The notes below the pieces were generated by a model. It did no database searches. It saw only the letters and a list, made by a program, of their open reading frames with translations, and was not told the origin of the DNA. A program made the translations under genes and the position numbers. A stretch of DNA of 64,000 nt, from the NCBI RefSeq assembly GCF_014646195.1, contig NZ_BMMZ01000005.1, positions 294,368 through 358,367 of the forward strand. The letters run 5' to 3'. The DNA is from Microlunatus endophyticus. Its GTDB lineage: Bacteria; Actinomycetota; Actinomycetes; Propionibacteriales; Propionibacteriaceae. Below are positions 17,708-25,741 of this stretch, piece after piece (positions within the stretch are counted from its first letter, which is position 1; the number at the start of each line of letters is the position of its first letter).

Positions 17708-19651
17708 TCAGGCCAGGGATTCCTCCCAGGCCTCGTACAGGGCCGCGTAGCGACCGCCCTCGGCGTGGATCAGCTCGGCGGGACTGCCGTCCTCGAGGAT
17801 CCGGCCATGTTCGAGCACCAGCACCCGGTCGGCGATCTCGACGGTGCTCAATCGGTGGGCGATGATCACCGCGGTCCGGCTGGCCAGGATGGTCTGCAGC
17901 GCCTGCTGGACCAGCCGCTCGCTGGGGATGTCGAGGCTTGAGGTGGCCTCGTCCAGGATCAGCACTGCCGGATCGGCCAGGAAGGCCCGGGCGAAGGCCA
18001 CTAGCTGACGCTGGCCGGCCGACAGTCGGCCGCCGCGCTTCTCCACGTCGGTGTCGTAGCCCTGTGGCAGCGCGGAGATGAAATCGTGCGCACCGACCGC
18101 CTTGGCCGCCGCGATCACCTCGTCCCGGGTCGCCCACGGCTTGCCGAAGAGGATGTTGTCGGCGACCGTGCCGTCGAACATGAAGTTCTCCTGGGTCACC
18201 ATCACCACATTGCGGCGCAGGTCGTCATCGGACAGATCCCGCAGGTCCACCCCGTCGAGGGTGATCCGGCCGCCGGTCGGATCGTAGAACCGGGCGATCA
18301 TCTTCGCGATCGTGGTCTTGCCGGCACCGGTGGTGCCGACCAGGGCCAGAGTCTGTCCGGCCGGGATGGTCAGATCCAGGTCCGGCAGCACCGGCCGGTC
18401 CTCGACGTAGGCGAAGTCGACGTGCTCGAATTCGACGGTGCCCTTGGCCCGGGTCATCGGCGTCGGCACGGCCGGCTCATTGACCGCCGGCTGCTCCTCC
18501 AGCACACCGGAGAGCTTCTCCAGCGCGGCCGAGGCCGACTGGAAGAGGTTGTAGAACTGGCTGATGTCCTGCATCGGATCGAAGAACATCCGCAGGTAGA
18601 GCAGGAAGGCGGTCAGCACACCGACCGTCAGGTCGCCCTCGATCGCGCGGTAGCCGCCGTACAGGACGACGATGCCGATCGTGACGTTGCCGACGATCTT
18701 GACCCCCGGCATGAACAGCGCGACCAGCCGGAAGGCGGTGGTATTGACGTCGCGGAAGCTGCCGGACAGATCCTCGAAGATCTCGGAGTTGCGCGGCTCG
18801 CGGCGGTAGGCCTGGACCGCGCGGATACCGGTCATGGTCTCGACGAACTGGACGATCACCATGGCGGAGAACTCGCGGACCTTGCGATAGGTCCGCGAGG
18901 AGTTCACCGAGAACCAACGGACCAGCAGCATCAGCAACGGGAAACTGCACAGGCAGACCAGACCGAGCTTGAGGTCCATGGTCAGCAACATGATGCCGAC
19001 GCCGATCAGGATCAGCACCGCACGGATCAGGGTGTCGAAGCCGCCGGAGAGCATCTCCTGGATCGCCTCGACGTCGCTGGTCAGCCGGGACACCACCCGG
19101 CCGGAGGTGTAGCGGTCGTGGAACTGCACGTCGAGCTTCTGGAAGTGCATGAAGACCCGCCGCCGGATCTCCAGCAGAACGTCCTGACCGACGCGGCCCG
19201 ACATTCGCTGGAAGATGCTGCGACTGAGTCCTTGGACGATGATCGTGACCAGCATCGCGGCGACGATCACGACCAGCGTCCGGGCGCTGCCGTTGTGCAT
19301 GATCGGCGGCACGGCCCGGTCGATGCCGAGGCTGACCAGGTACGGGATCGCCAGCCGCGCGGCGTTCTCCATGACGACGACCACGATCATGATCCAGACG
19401 GTGGTCTTGTGCGGTGCCAGCAGACTGCCCAGCAGGCGGCGGCTCCGCTGTTTGAGGAAGACGCTGCCTCGGGCGCTCAGGTCGGAGGTGTCCTCGGCGC
19501 CGACGCCACGCCACTCCTTGACCGCATCCTCGGCCTCGGCGACCCGCTCGGCCAGGCCGCCGAATTTCGGCACCCCGACCCTGGCGGTCTTCACCTTCCT
19601 GGCGTCGGTGTCCTTGGTCTGGGCGTCGTCGGTTTGAGTTGGGGCGCTCAT
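17708..19651 (-). CDS. ABC exporter half-transporter, catalytically competent subunit, 647 aa
   Basis: Second subunit of a heterodimeric ABC exporter. N-terminal about 65 residues are hydrophilic; six membrane helices follow (residues about 75-370), then the ATPase domain. The Walker A is VGTTGAGKTT, the signature LSAGQRQLVAFARAFL and the Walker B ILDEATSSLD with the catalytic Glu intact; IIAHRLSTVE is the H-loop. The start overlaps the preceding exporter gene by 4 bp (ATGA, 19648-19651). The partner carries Asp in place of the catalytic Glu, so this subunit should provide the hydrolysing Walker B. The substrate is likely a drug or lipid by homology to BmrCD/LmrCD-type pairs, which is inference. 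Confidence 0.92.
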   Translation of the reverse strand: MSAPTQTDDAQTKDTDARKVKTARVGVPKFGGLAERVAEAEDAVKEWRGVGAEDTSDLSARGSVFLKQRSRRLLGSLLAPHKTTVWIMIVVVVMENAARLAIPYLVSLGIDRAVPPIMHNGSARTLVVIVAAMLVTIIVQGLSRSIFQRMSGRVGQDVLLEIRRRVFMHFQKLDVQFHDRYTSGRVVSRLTSDVEAIQEMLSGGFDTLIRAVLILIGVGIMLLTMDLKLGLVCLCSFPLLMLLVRWFSVNSSRTYRKVREFSAMVIVQFVETMTGIRAVQAYRREPRNSEIFEDLSGSFRDVNTTAFRLVALFMPGVKIVGNVTIGIVVLYGGYRAIEGDLTVGVLTAFLLYLRMFFDPMQDISQFYNLFQSASAALEKLSGVLEEQPAVNEPAVPTPMTRAKGTVEFEHVDFAYVEDRPVLPDLDLTIPAGQTLALVGTTGAGKTTIAKMIARFYDPTGGRITLDGVDLRDLSDDDLRRNVVMVTQENFMFDGTVADNILFGKPWATRDEVIAAAKAVGAHDFISALPQGYDTDVEKRGGRLSAGQRQLVAFARAFLADPAVLILDEATSSLDIPSERLVQQALQTILASRTAVIIAHRLSTVEIADRVLVLEHGRILEDGSPAELIHAEGGRYAALYEAWEESLA

Positions 19652-21588
19652 CGGGCGACCTCCTCGAGCAGATCGAACTCGTCCTGCGGGTTGAAGTCGG
19701 CGCTGAGCAACTCGCGGTATTCGGGAACCGTCTCCAGCAGCTCGGCGTGCGAGCCGACATGGGTGATCGTGCCGCCGGACAGCATGGCTACCCGGTCGGC
19801 CAACAGCACGGTCGAGGCCCGGTGGGCGACAACGATGCCGGTGACGCCGACCAGGACGCGCTTGAGTGCCTGTTCGACCAGGGCCTCGGTGTGGATGTCC
19901 AGAGCTGAAAGGGTGTCGTCCAGGACCAGCACCGCCGGCTTGGTCAGCACGGCCCGGGCCAGCGCCAGCCGCTGCCGCTGGCCGCCGGACAGGCTCATGC
20001 CCTGCTCGCCGATTCGGGTGTCCAGACCCCAGGGCAGGTCGTAGACGAAATGTGCCTGGGCCACGTCGATGGCCTCGTCGACCTCGTCCTGGGTGGCGTT
20101 CGGACGGCCGAGGGTGAGATTCTCCCGGGCCGACATCGAGAACAGCGTCGGCTCCTCGAAAGCCGTCGCGACCACCTGGCGGAGCTCGGTCAGCCGCAGG
20201 TCGCGGATGTCGATGCCGTCAACGGTGATCTTGCCGGCCGTCACGTCGTAGAGCCGGGGCACCAGGCCGGTCAGGATGGACTTGCCGGCACCGGTGGCAC
20301 CGACCAGGGCCACTGTCTCGCCGGGCGCGATGTCGAGGTCGATGTCGTGCAGCACCGGTCCGGTGGCACCCGGGAAGGTGAAGCCGACGCCCTGCAACTG
20401 CAGGTGGCCGCGGACCGGCTGGGCCAGCTCGGCCGGCCCGTCGGCGATGGTGATGTCGGTGTCGAAGATGTCAGCCAGCCGGTCGGAGGCCGTCATGGTC
20501 TCCTGCGCCTGCGAGATCTGCATGCCGAGCGTCGCGATCGGGGCGGTCAGCGAGGTCATCAGGGTGGTGAAGGCGACCAGGGTGCCCAGCGTCACCAGGC
20601 TGTGGCCGGCGGCATACGCACCGAAGGCCAGGACGACGACCAGGGTCGCATTCGGGATCACCTCGAGGAAGGTCCAGAAATTCGACTGCAGCCGAACCTT
20701 CTTCATGGAGGTGTCGTAGAGCTGGACACTGCGCTGGTCGAATTTCTCGAAGATGTAGCGCGACCGTCCGAAGGACTTGATCACTCGCAGGCCGTGGGCG
20801 CCCTCCTCGACCGTGGAGGCGACGTCGCCGGTCTCGTCCTGGATCCGGCGGGACAGCGACACGTACTGCTTGTTGATCTTGAAGCACAGCCAGACGATCG
20901 GGCCGATCGAGATGACCACGATCACGCCCAGCGGCCAGTAGAGGTTGAGCAGGATGATCGTCACGACGATGATCTGGCCCGAGTTCAGGAAGAGGAAGAG
21001 CAGACCGAAGCTCATGAACCGCCGGATGGTCGATAGGTCGCTCATCATCCGGGAGAGCAACTGGCCAGACTCCCAGCGGTCGTGGAAAGCCATCGGCAGC
21101 CGCTGCAGCTTGGCGTACAGATCGACGCGGATGTCGTACTCGACACCCAGCGTCGCCTTGGAAACGGTCCAACGGCGCAGGAAGATCAGCACCGCCTCGA
21201 CCACCCCCAGGCCCATGGCCGCGAAGCCGAGGGTCCACAGTCCGTGATGGTCCGACTTGGCGACCGGGCCGTCGATGACTGCCTTGGTGACCAGTGGGAC
21301 CACGATGGTCGCACCGACGCTCAGCGCGCCGAAGACGAACATGGAGACGAACCGGCCCAGGTACGGCGACATGTAGCTGCGCATCCGGAACATCGACTCG
21401 TACGAGGCCCGCGGCAGCGGATTGCCGTCCTTGTCCAGCTTGGGAGCCGGCTTCGGCAGAATCGCCGCAGGACGGTCTAGCGCAGTCTCAATCCGGGCGG
21501 CGGTCACCGACCCGCGATCAGTTGGGTTGTTCGGGAGGTCCTTTTGTTGTGACGTCTCAGACGTCGGTGCCGATAAATCGGCAGACAT
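19648..21588 (-). CDS. ABC exporter half-transporter with degenerate ATP site, 646 aa
   Basis: First subunit of the heterodimeric ABC exporter. Six membrane helices begin near SYMSPYLGRFVSMFVFGALS. The ATPase domain has LVGATGAGKSILTGLVPRLY (Walker A), MSLSGGQRQRLALARAVL (signature) and VLVLDDTLSALDIHTE, where Asp replaces the catalytic Glu after Walker B, as in BmrC/TM287-type subunits. VVAHRASTV is the H-loop. ATG at 21588 follows GAGGT by 8 bases; an in-frame ATG 34 codons upstream lies before a poor context. A MerR-like promoter lies 85-115 bp upstream. The two subunits are translationally coupled. Confidence 0.92.
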   Translation of the reverse strand: MSADLSAPTSETSQQKDLPNNPTDRGSVTAARIETALDRPAAILPKPAPKLDKDGNPLPRASYESMFRMRSYMSPYLGRFVSMFVFGALSVGATIVVPLVTKAVIDGPVAKSDHHGLWTLGFAAMGLGVVEAVLIFLRRWTVSKATLGVEYDIRVDLYAKLQRLPMAFHDRWESGQLLSRMMSDLSTIRRFMSFGLLFLFLNSGQIIVVTIILLNLYWPLGVIVVISIGPIVWLCFKINKQYVSLSRRIQDETGDVASTVEEGAHGLRVIKSFGRSRYIFEKFDQRSVQLYDTSMKKVRLQSNFWTFLEVIPNATLVVVLAFGAYAAGHSLVTLGTLVAFTTLMTSLTAPIATLGMQISQAQETMTASDRLADIFDTDITIADGPAELAQPVRGHLQLQGVGFTFPGATGPVLHDIDLDIAPGETVALVGATGAGKSILTGLVPRLYDVTAGKITVDGIDIRDLRLTELRQVVATAFEEPTLFSMSARENLTLGRPNATQDEVDEAIDVAQAHFVYDLPWGLDTRIGEQGMSLSGGQRQRLALARAVLTKPAVLVLDDTLSALDIHTEALVEQALKRVLVGVTGIVVAHRASTVLLADRVAMLSGGTITHVGSHAELLETVPEYRELLSADFNPQDEFDLLEEVAR

Positions 21589-21672
21589 GGGGCATACCTC
21601 GGTACTTCGGTGGCGGAGAGCAGTGCGGTGGCGTGCTCTTGGGGACTCACGGGGTGTCGTTGGGCCCTGACC

Positions 21673-21703
21673 AGTGTGCAAACTCAACATGGGTTGAGGT
21701 CAA
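21673..21703 (-). promoter_or_regulatory. Palindromic promoter of the ABC exporter operon, resembling a MerR-type site
   Basis: On the minus strand TTGACC (21703-21698) is followed by the palindrome CTCAAC-ccat-GTTGAG (21698-21683) and, 19 bp after TTGACC, by CACACT. A CCTCAA...TTGAG dyad lying inside a long 19-bp spacer is the hallmark of MerR/SoxR-family promoters (established knowledge). The -10 is weak and no merR gene is in the window. Confidence 0.45.
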
Positions 21704-21874
21704 CTGGATTCCCGGGAGTCTGGTGCGGAGGTTTCTCCACAGCCGGGTCATAACTCTATCCGACAACACCCTCAAGTCATTCATCGATTCACTGACAGAT
21801 TCGCCCAGCTATTCGATCCGGTGATCAATGCGATAGGCAATCACCGGGGTATTCCGTCCCGGCGGAGCGACAAA

Positions 21875-23278
21875 TCAGCCGAGCAGCGCCACGGAGTTGC
21901 GGTGCAGCGGCGAGGTGACAGCGGCCTCCAGCAACGGATCGCCGGTGGCCCGCATCCACTCCCCCAGCCGGGCCAGCAGGTCGCGGCGGACGTCGGCGTA
22001 GTCCGGGTCGTTGGCGACGTCATGCTGTTCGTACGGATCCAGGGCCAGGTCGTAGACCTCGACCGCCGGGTGCGAGGCGATGTTGCCTGCTGGCGAGATC
22101 CGCGGGGTGCAGCGGCGGTTCCAGGACTGGCTGGCGTCCATGAAGATCGGCGCCGAGCTGAAATTCATGATCAACTTGTGCCGCTCGGTGCGGACCGAGC
22201 GTCGCGGGTCGTAGTAGTCGTGATAGGTGATCTCGGCGAAGACCGCCGCCCTCCGCTCGTACGCCTCCGGGTGCCCGTCCAGCGCGGCCCGGAAACTGCG
22301 GCCCTGGATATTCGAGCCGGTGGTGTCGATCCCGACGGTGTCGAGCAGAGTCGGAACCACATCAAGATTGACCAGCAATTGATCGACCCGACGGGCCTGC
22401 CCGTCCGTTCCGGTCCAGCCGCCGGCCGGCCAGCGGGCCGCGAAGGCGATCTCCAGCCCGGGGTCGTACAAGGTGCACTTGGCACGTGGCAGCGCCAGCC
22501 CGTGGTCGGTGGTGAAGATCGTGATGGTGTTCTGCGCCAGGCCGAGCTCGTCGATCCGGGCCAGCACCCGGCCGACGGCGTCGTCCATCAGCCGGATGGC
22601 GCCCTGCAGCTCGGCGATCTCCTCCCGGCCGGACTCGTTGTCGGTCAGCCAGCCCGGCACCTCGACCCCCTTGCTCGTGTCGGGCTCGATGTGGTCGCCG
22701 AGGAAGCCCATCACGCCCGGCGCATCCCGGCCGCCGGACATCCGGTGCGGTTCTGTGAAGCCGACCTGCAGGTAGAAGCGCCGGTCGGCCGCGGCGAGCC
22801 GGTCGAGCGCCTCGTCGGTCTTGGTGACGATCACGTCGGCCAGGCCGCCGGTGTCCACCCGGTCGAAGCCGAGCCGCCGGGCGACCTGATCGTCGGGGCC
22901 GGTCTTGGACTCGTGGTGCATGCCGACCAGCTCGGTCCGGTATCCCGCCTGGGACAACCAGGACGCCAGATGCCGCTCGTCGGCGTGCAGGTCCCAGTCG
23001 AAGCCGTCGTGGGTGAGGCCGAGAACGCCGTTGTTGTGCGGCCAGCGGCCGGTGAACAGGCTCGACCGCGACGGGCTGCACTGCGGCGCCGAGCAGAACA
23101 TCCGGTCCGCGACCACGGCATCGGCGGCGAAGCCGTCCAGGTGCGGCGAGCTGACCGAGCCGGCGCCGTACAGGCCGAGGTGGCGGCCGAGGTCGTGACA
23201 ATGGATCAGCACGATGTTCGGGAGGGAACCGGACTGGGAACCGGACTGGGGCGGGGTCGACTGTGACATCGCGACCAT
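21875..23278 (-). CDS. Sulfatase (formylglycine-dependent type), 467 aa
   Basis: Hydrolyses a sulfate ester, or possibly a phosphonate ester, using a formylglycine made from Cys67 in the motif [12 protein letters not shown] (C-x-P-x-R). Metal ligands are visible in [13 protein letters not shown] (Asp29 region) and [11 protein letters not shown]. The C-terminal region [19 protein letters not shown] is the usual end of bacterial arylsulfatases. There is no signal peptide, so it is probably cytoplasmic. The start ATG is at 23278, with a second at 23269. Codons 12-18 lie in a small tandem repeat. A formylglycine-generating enzyme is not encoded here. Neighbouring carbohydrate genes suggest a sulfated glycan or lipid-linked substrate. 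Confidence 0.88.
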   Translation of the reverse strand: MVAMSQSTPPQSGSQSGSLPNIVLIHCHDLGRHLGLYGAGSVSSPHLDGFAADAVVADRMFCSAPQCSPSRSSLFTGRWPHNNGVLGLTHDGFDWDLHADERHLASWLSQAGYRTELVGMHHESKTGPDDQVARRLGFDRVDTGGLADVIVTKTDEALDRLAAADRRFYLQVGFTEPHRMSGGRDAPGVMGFLGDHIEPDTSKGVEVPGWLTDNESGREEIAELQGAIRLMDDAVGRVLARIDELGLAQNTITIFTTDHGLALPRAKCTLYDPGLEIAFAARWPAGGWTGTDGQARRVDQLLVNLDVVPTLLDTVGIDTTGSNIQGRSFRAALDGHPEAYERRAAVFAEITYHDYYDPRRSVRTERHKLIMNFSSAPIFMDASQSWNRRCTPRISPAGNIASHPAVEVYDLALDPYEQHDVANDPDYADVRRDLLARLGEWMRATGDPLLEAAVTSPLHRNSVALLG

Positions 23279-23390
23279 TCTTGCCGATCATCGGCGGCGG
23301 GCTGCGCCCGGGTGTGATCTGTCGGGGACAGAATGTTCCTTCTACGATGCTCGCAGGAGACCGACGATTCCGGTGGGAGAAGGAGCAGCG

Positions 23391-24491
23391 ATGCCGCAGC
23401 AGGTCAACGGCGTGATCTCGCGAGCCAAAGGCGCACCGGTCGAACTGGTGCCGATCATCGTGCCCGATCCGGGGCCGGGCGAAGCGGTGGTCCGGATCCA
23501 GGCGTGCGGGGTCTGCCACACCGACCTGCACTACCGCGAGGGCGGGATCGGCGACGACTACCCCTACCTGCTCGGCCACGAGGCTGCCGGCACCGTCGAG
23601 TCGGTCGGCGACGGAGTCCCCGACCTGGTGCCGAGCGACTACGTGATCTTGAACTGGCGGGCGGTCTGCGGCACCTGCAGGGCTTGTCGGCGGGGCCGGC
23701 CCTGGTACTGCTTCGCGACCTTCAACGCGACCCAGAAGATGACGCTGACCGACGGCACCGAGTTGTCCCCTGCGTTGGGCATCGGCGCCTTCGCGGACAA
23801 GACGCTGGTGGCTGCCGGGCAGTGCACCAAGGTCGATCCGGCGGCGCGGCCGGCGGCCGCGGGCCTGCTCGGCTGCGGGATCATGGCCGGGATCGGCGCG
23901 GCGATCAACACCGGTGGGGTGACCCGGGGTGACACCGTCGCGGTCTTCGGGTGTGGAGGGGTCGGCGCAGCGGCCGTCGCCGGTTCCCGGCTGGCCGGCG
24001 CCAGCAAGATCATCGCGGTCGACATCGACGACCGGAAGCTGGAGACCGCGAAGACGCTCGGTGCGACCCACGTGATCAACTCCCGCAACGGTGATCCGGT
24101 GGCCGCGATCCAGGAGCTGACCGGAGGGTTCGGGACGGATGTGGCCATCGATGCGGTCGGCCGCCCGGAGACCTGGAAACAGGCTTTCTACGGTCGTGAT
24201 CTTGCCGGCACTGTGGTGCTGGTGGGCGTACCGACACCGGAGATGACTCTGGAGATCCCGCTGCTGGACGTCTTCGGTCGTGGCGGCTCGCTGAAGTCCA
24301 GCTGGTACGGCGACTGCCTGCCCGACCGGGACTTCCCGATGCTGATCGATCTCTACCTGCAGGGTCGGTTGCCGCTGGACGCCTTCGTCAGCGAAGAGAT
24401 CGGGATCGGCGACGTGGAGCAGGCGTTCGCGACGATGGCCTCCGGCCAGGTGCTGCGCTCGGTCGTGGTGATGGGTGACGGCGATGACTGA
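23391..24491 (+). CDS. mscR: S-(hydroxymethyl)mycothiol dehydrogenase, 366 aa
   Basis: NAD- and mycothiol-dependent formaldehyde oxidation: acts on S-hydroxymethylmycothiol and also reduces S-nitrosomycothiol. It is a medium-chain zinc dehydrogenase. Catalytic zinc ligands are in [15 protein letters not shown] and LGHEAAG. The structural zinc region [20 protein letters not shown] is of MscR type, with C-x2-C-x2-C-x7-C. The NAD loop is [14 protein letters not shown] followed by [15 protein letters not shown] at 23391 follows AAGGAG by 6 bases. The metallo-hydrolase gene starts within its last codons, a conserved pairing in mycothiol-producing actinobacteria. Confidence 0.93.
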   Translation: MPQQVNGVISRAKGAPVELVPIIVPDPGPGEAVVRIQACGVCHTDLHYREGGIGDDYPYLLGHEAAGTVESVGDGVPDLVPSDYVILNWRAVCGTCRACRRGRPWYCFATFNATQKMTLTDGTELSPALGIGAFADKTLVAAGQCTKVDPAARPAAAGLLGCGIMAGIGAAINTGGVTRGDTVAVFGCGGVGAAAVAGSRLAGASKIIAVDIDDRKLETAKTLGATHVINSRNGDPVAAIQELTGGFGTDVAIDAVGRPETWKQAFYGRDLAGTVVLVGVPTPEMTLEIPLLDVFGRGGSLKSSWYGDCLPDRDFPMLIDLYLQGRLPLDAFVSEEIGIGDVEQAFATMASGQVLRSVVVMGDGDD

Positions 24492-25170
24492 ATACGAGCC
24501 GGAATTCGAGATCGGGTCGGATCCTGACGAGGATCCCGATTTCGGACCGCACGGTGTCGCGCGGATCGATCACGCGTCCGTTGCGGGCACCTTCTCCCTC
24601 GACGGTCAGACCTTCGAGGTGGAGAACAACATCTGGGTGGTCGGCGACGACGCCGAGTGTGTGGTGATCGACGCCCCGCACGATGTCGACGAGATCCTCC
24701 AGGTCGTCGACGGCCGACGGGTGATCGCGATCCTGTGCACCCACGGGCATGATGATCATGTCCGGATGGCGCCGGAGCTGGCAAGGGCGACCGGGGCGCG
24801 AATCCTGCTGCATCCCGATGATCTTCCGGTCTGGAAGCTGACCCATCGCAACCCGCCGACGGGCACCCTGCGTGATCATCAGCTGATCCCGCTCGCCGAT
24901 ATCGATCTCCGGGTGATCCACACTCCTGGGCACACTCCGGGCTCAGTCTGTTTCTACGCCGAGGAGTTCCCCGGCTACGAGGCCGGTGTTGTGTTCACCG
25001 GTGACACGCTCTTCGAGGGCGGTCCTGGTGCCACCGGGCGGAGCTTCTCCGACCATGATCAAATCCTGGACTCGATCCGTACCCAGCTGATGACGCTGCC
25101 GGACGAAACCGTGGTGAAGACCGGCCACGGTCCCGACTCCACGATCGGCGCCGAACGGGCGAATCTCTAG
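24484..25170 (+). CDS. Metallo-beta-lactamase-fold hydrolase paired with mscR, 228 aa
   Basis: Zinc hydrolase of the glyoxalase-II-like group. By its coupling to mscR it probably cleaves S-formylmycothiol to formate and mycothiol (inference from conserved neighbourhood). The MBL core shows [15 protein letters not shown] (HxHxDH), [31 protein letters not shown] and [11 protein letters not shown] in order. ATG 24484 overlaps the mscR stop by 8 bp; a GTG at 24475 is in frame. The acidic N-terminal stretch ([17 protein letters not shown]) is outside the fold. Confidence 0.9.
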   Translation: MTEYEPEFEIGSDPDEDPDFGPHGVARIDHASVAGTFSLDGQTFEVENNIWVVGDDAECVVIDAPHDVDEILQVVDGRRVIAILCTHGHDDHVRMAPELARATGARILLHPDDLPVWKLTHRNPPTGTLRDHQLIPLADIDLRVIHTPGHTPGSVCFYAEEFPGYEAGVVFTGDTLFEGGPGATGRSFSDHDQILDSIRTQLMTLPDETVVKTGHGPDSTIGAERANL

Positions 25171-25203
25171 GCGACCCCAGATCGCTGGAGGACGGAGACG
25201 ATC

Positions 25204-25737
25204 ATGCTCGGCCGGTCCCGATCCGATGATTTCGATCATGAGGCCTTCTTCGTCGCGATGGACGGCCGGCGGCAGCAGCAGGGGCTGAGCTGGACCGGGC
25301 TGGCGACGGCGATCTGGGAGCAGTCTCGAGTGCTCAACGAGCAGCGCGGTGATCATCCGATCAGTCCGGGGACACTGTCCGGGATGCGACGCAGAGCCAG
25401 CTGCCAGCATGTGCTCTTCGTGCTCCGCTGGCTGGGCCGGGCGCCGGAGGACTTCCTGCCCGATCCTCGCGAGGAGACCGTCGGTGTCCCGCTGCCGGAG
25501 GCCGACGATGCCCACCGATTGCGCTGGAACCTGCGCCGGTTGTACGCGGTGCTCGATGCCGGCCGCGGTGCACTCGGACTGACATGGGCCGAGTCGGCCC
25601 GACGGCTGGGTTGCACGAGCAGTCAGCTGACTGGGCTGAAGGCCGCGAAATTCGCCACCGGGATGACGCTGGCGATGCGGATCACCCAGGCCACCCGACG
25701 GCCGGCCGCCGAATTCGTCGACGTCGCCTGCTGGTGA
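25204..25737 (+). CDS. Protein with two XRE-like helix-turn-helix repeats, 177 aa
   Basis: Unnamed DNA-binding-like protein. It appears to be an internal duplication: RRQQQGLSWTGLATAIWEQ with ISPGTLSGMRRRASCQHVLF then a second unit RGALGLTWAESARRLGCTSS with QLTGLKAAKFATGMTLAM. Each unit has the LSWxxLA/LTWAESARRLG helix, recognition-helix-like stretch and a following helix ending in W-L-x-R-x-P or TRRPAAEF. It starts 33 bp after the metallo-hydrolase gene with GGAGG near (GGAGGACGGAGACGATC ATG), so it could belong to the mscR operon. No effector domain. Regulatory role is inference. Confidence 0.65.
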   Translation: MLGRSRSDDFDHEAFFVAMDGRRQQQGLSWTGLATAIWEQSRVLNEQRGDHPISPGTLSGMRRRASCQHVLFVLRWLGRAPEDFLPDPREETVGVPLPEADDAHRLRWNLRRLYAVLDAGRGALGLTWAESARRLGCTSSQLTGLKAAKFATGMTLAMRITQATRRPAAEFVDVACW

Positions 25738-25741
25738 CCTG

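Noticed and set aside
18086..20044. 652-codon plus-strand frame rich in Asp, His and Arg
   Set aside because: Antisense to two intact ABC exporter genes with Walker and signature motifs; no family likeness.
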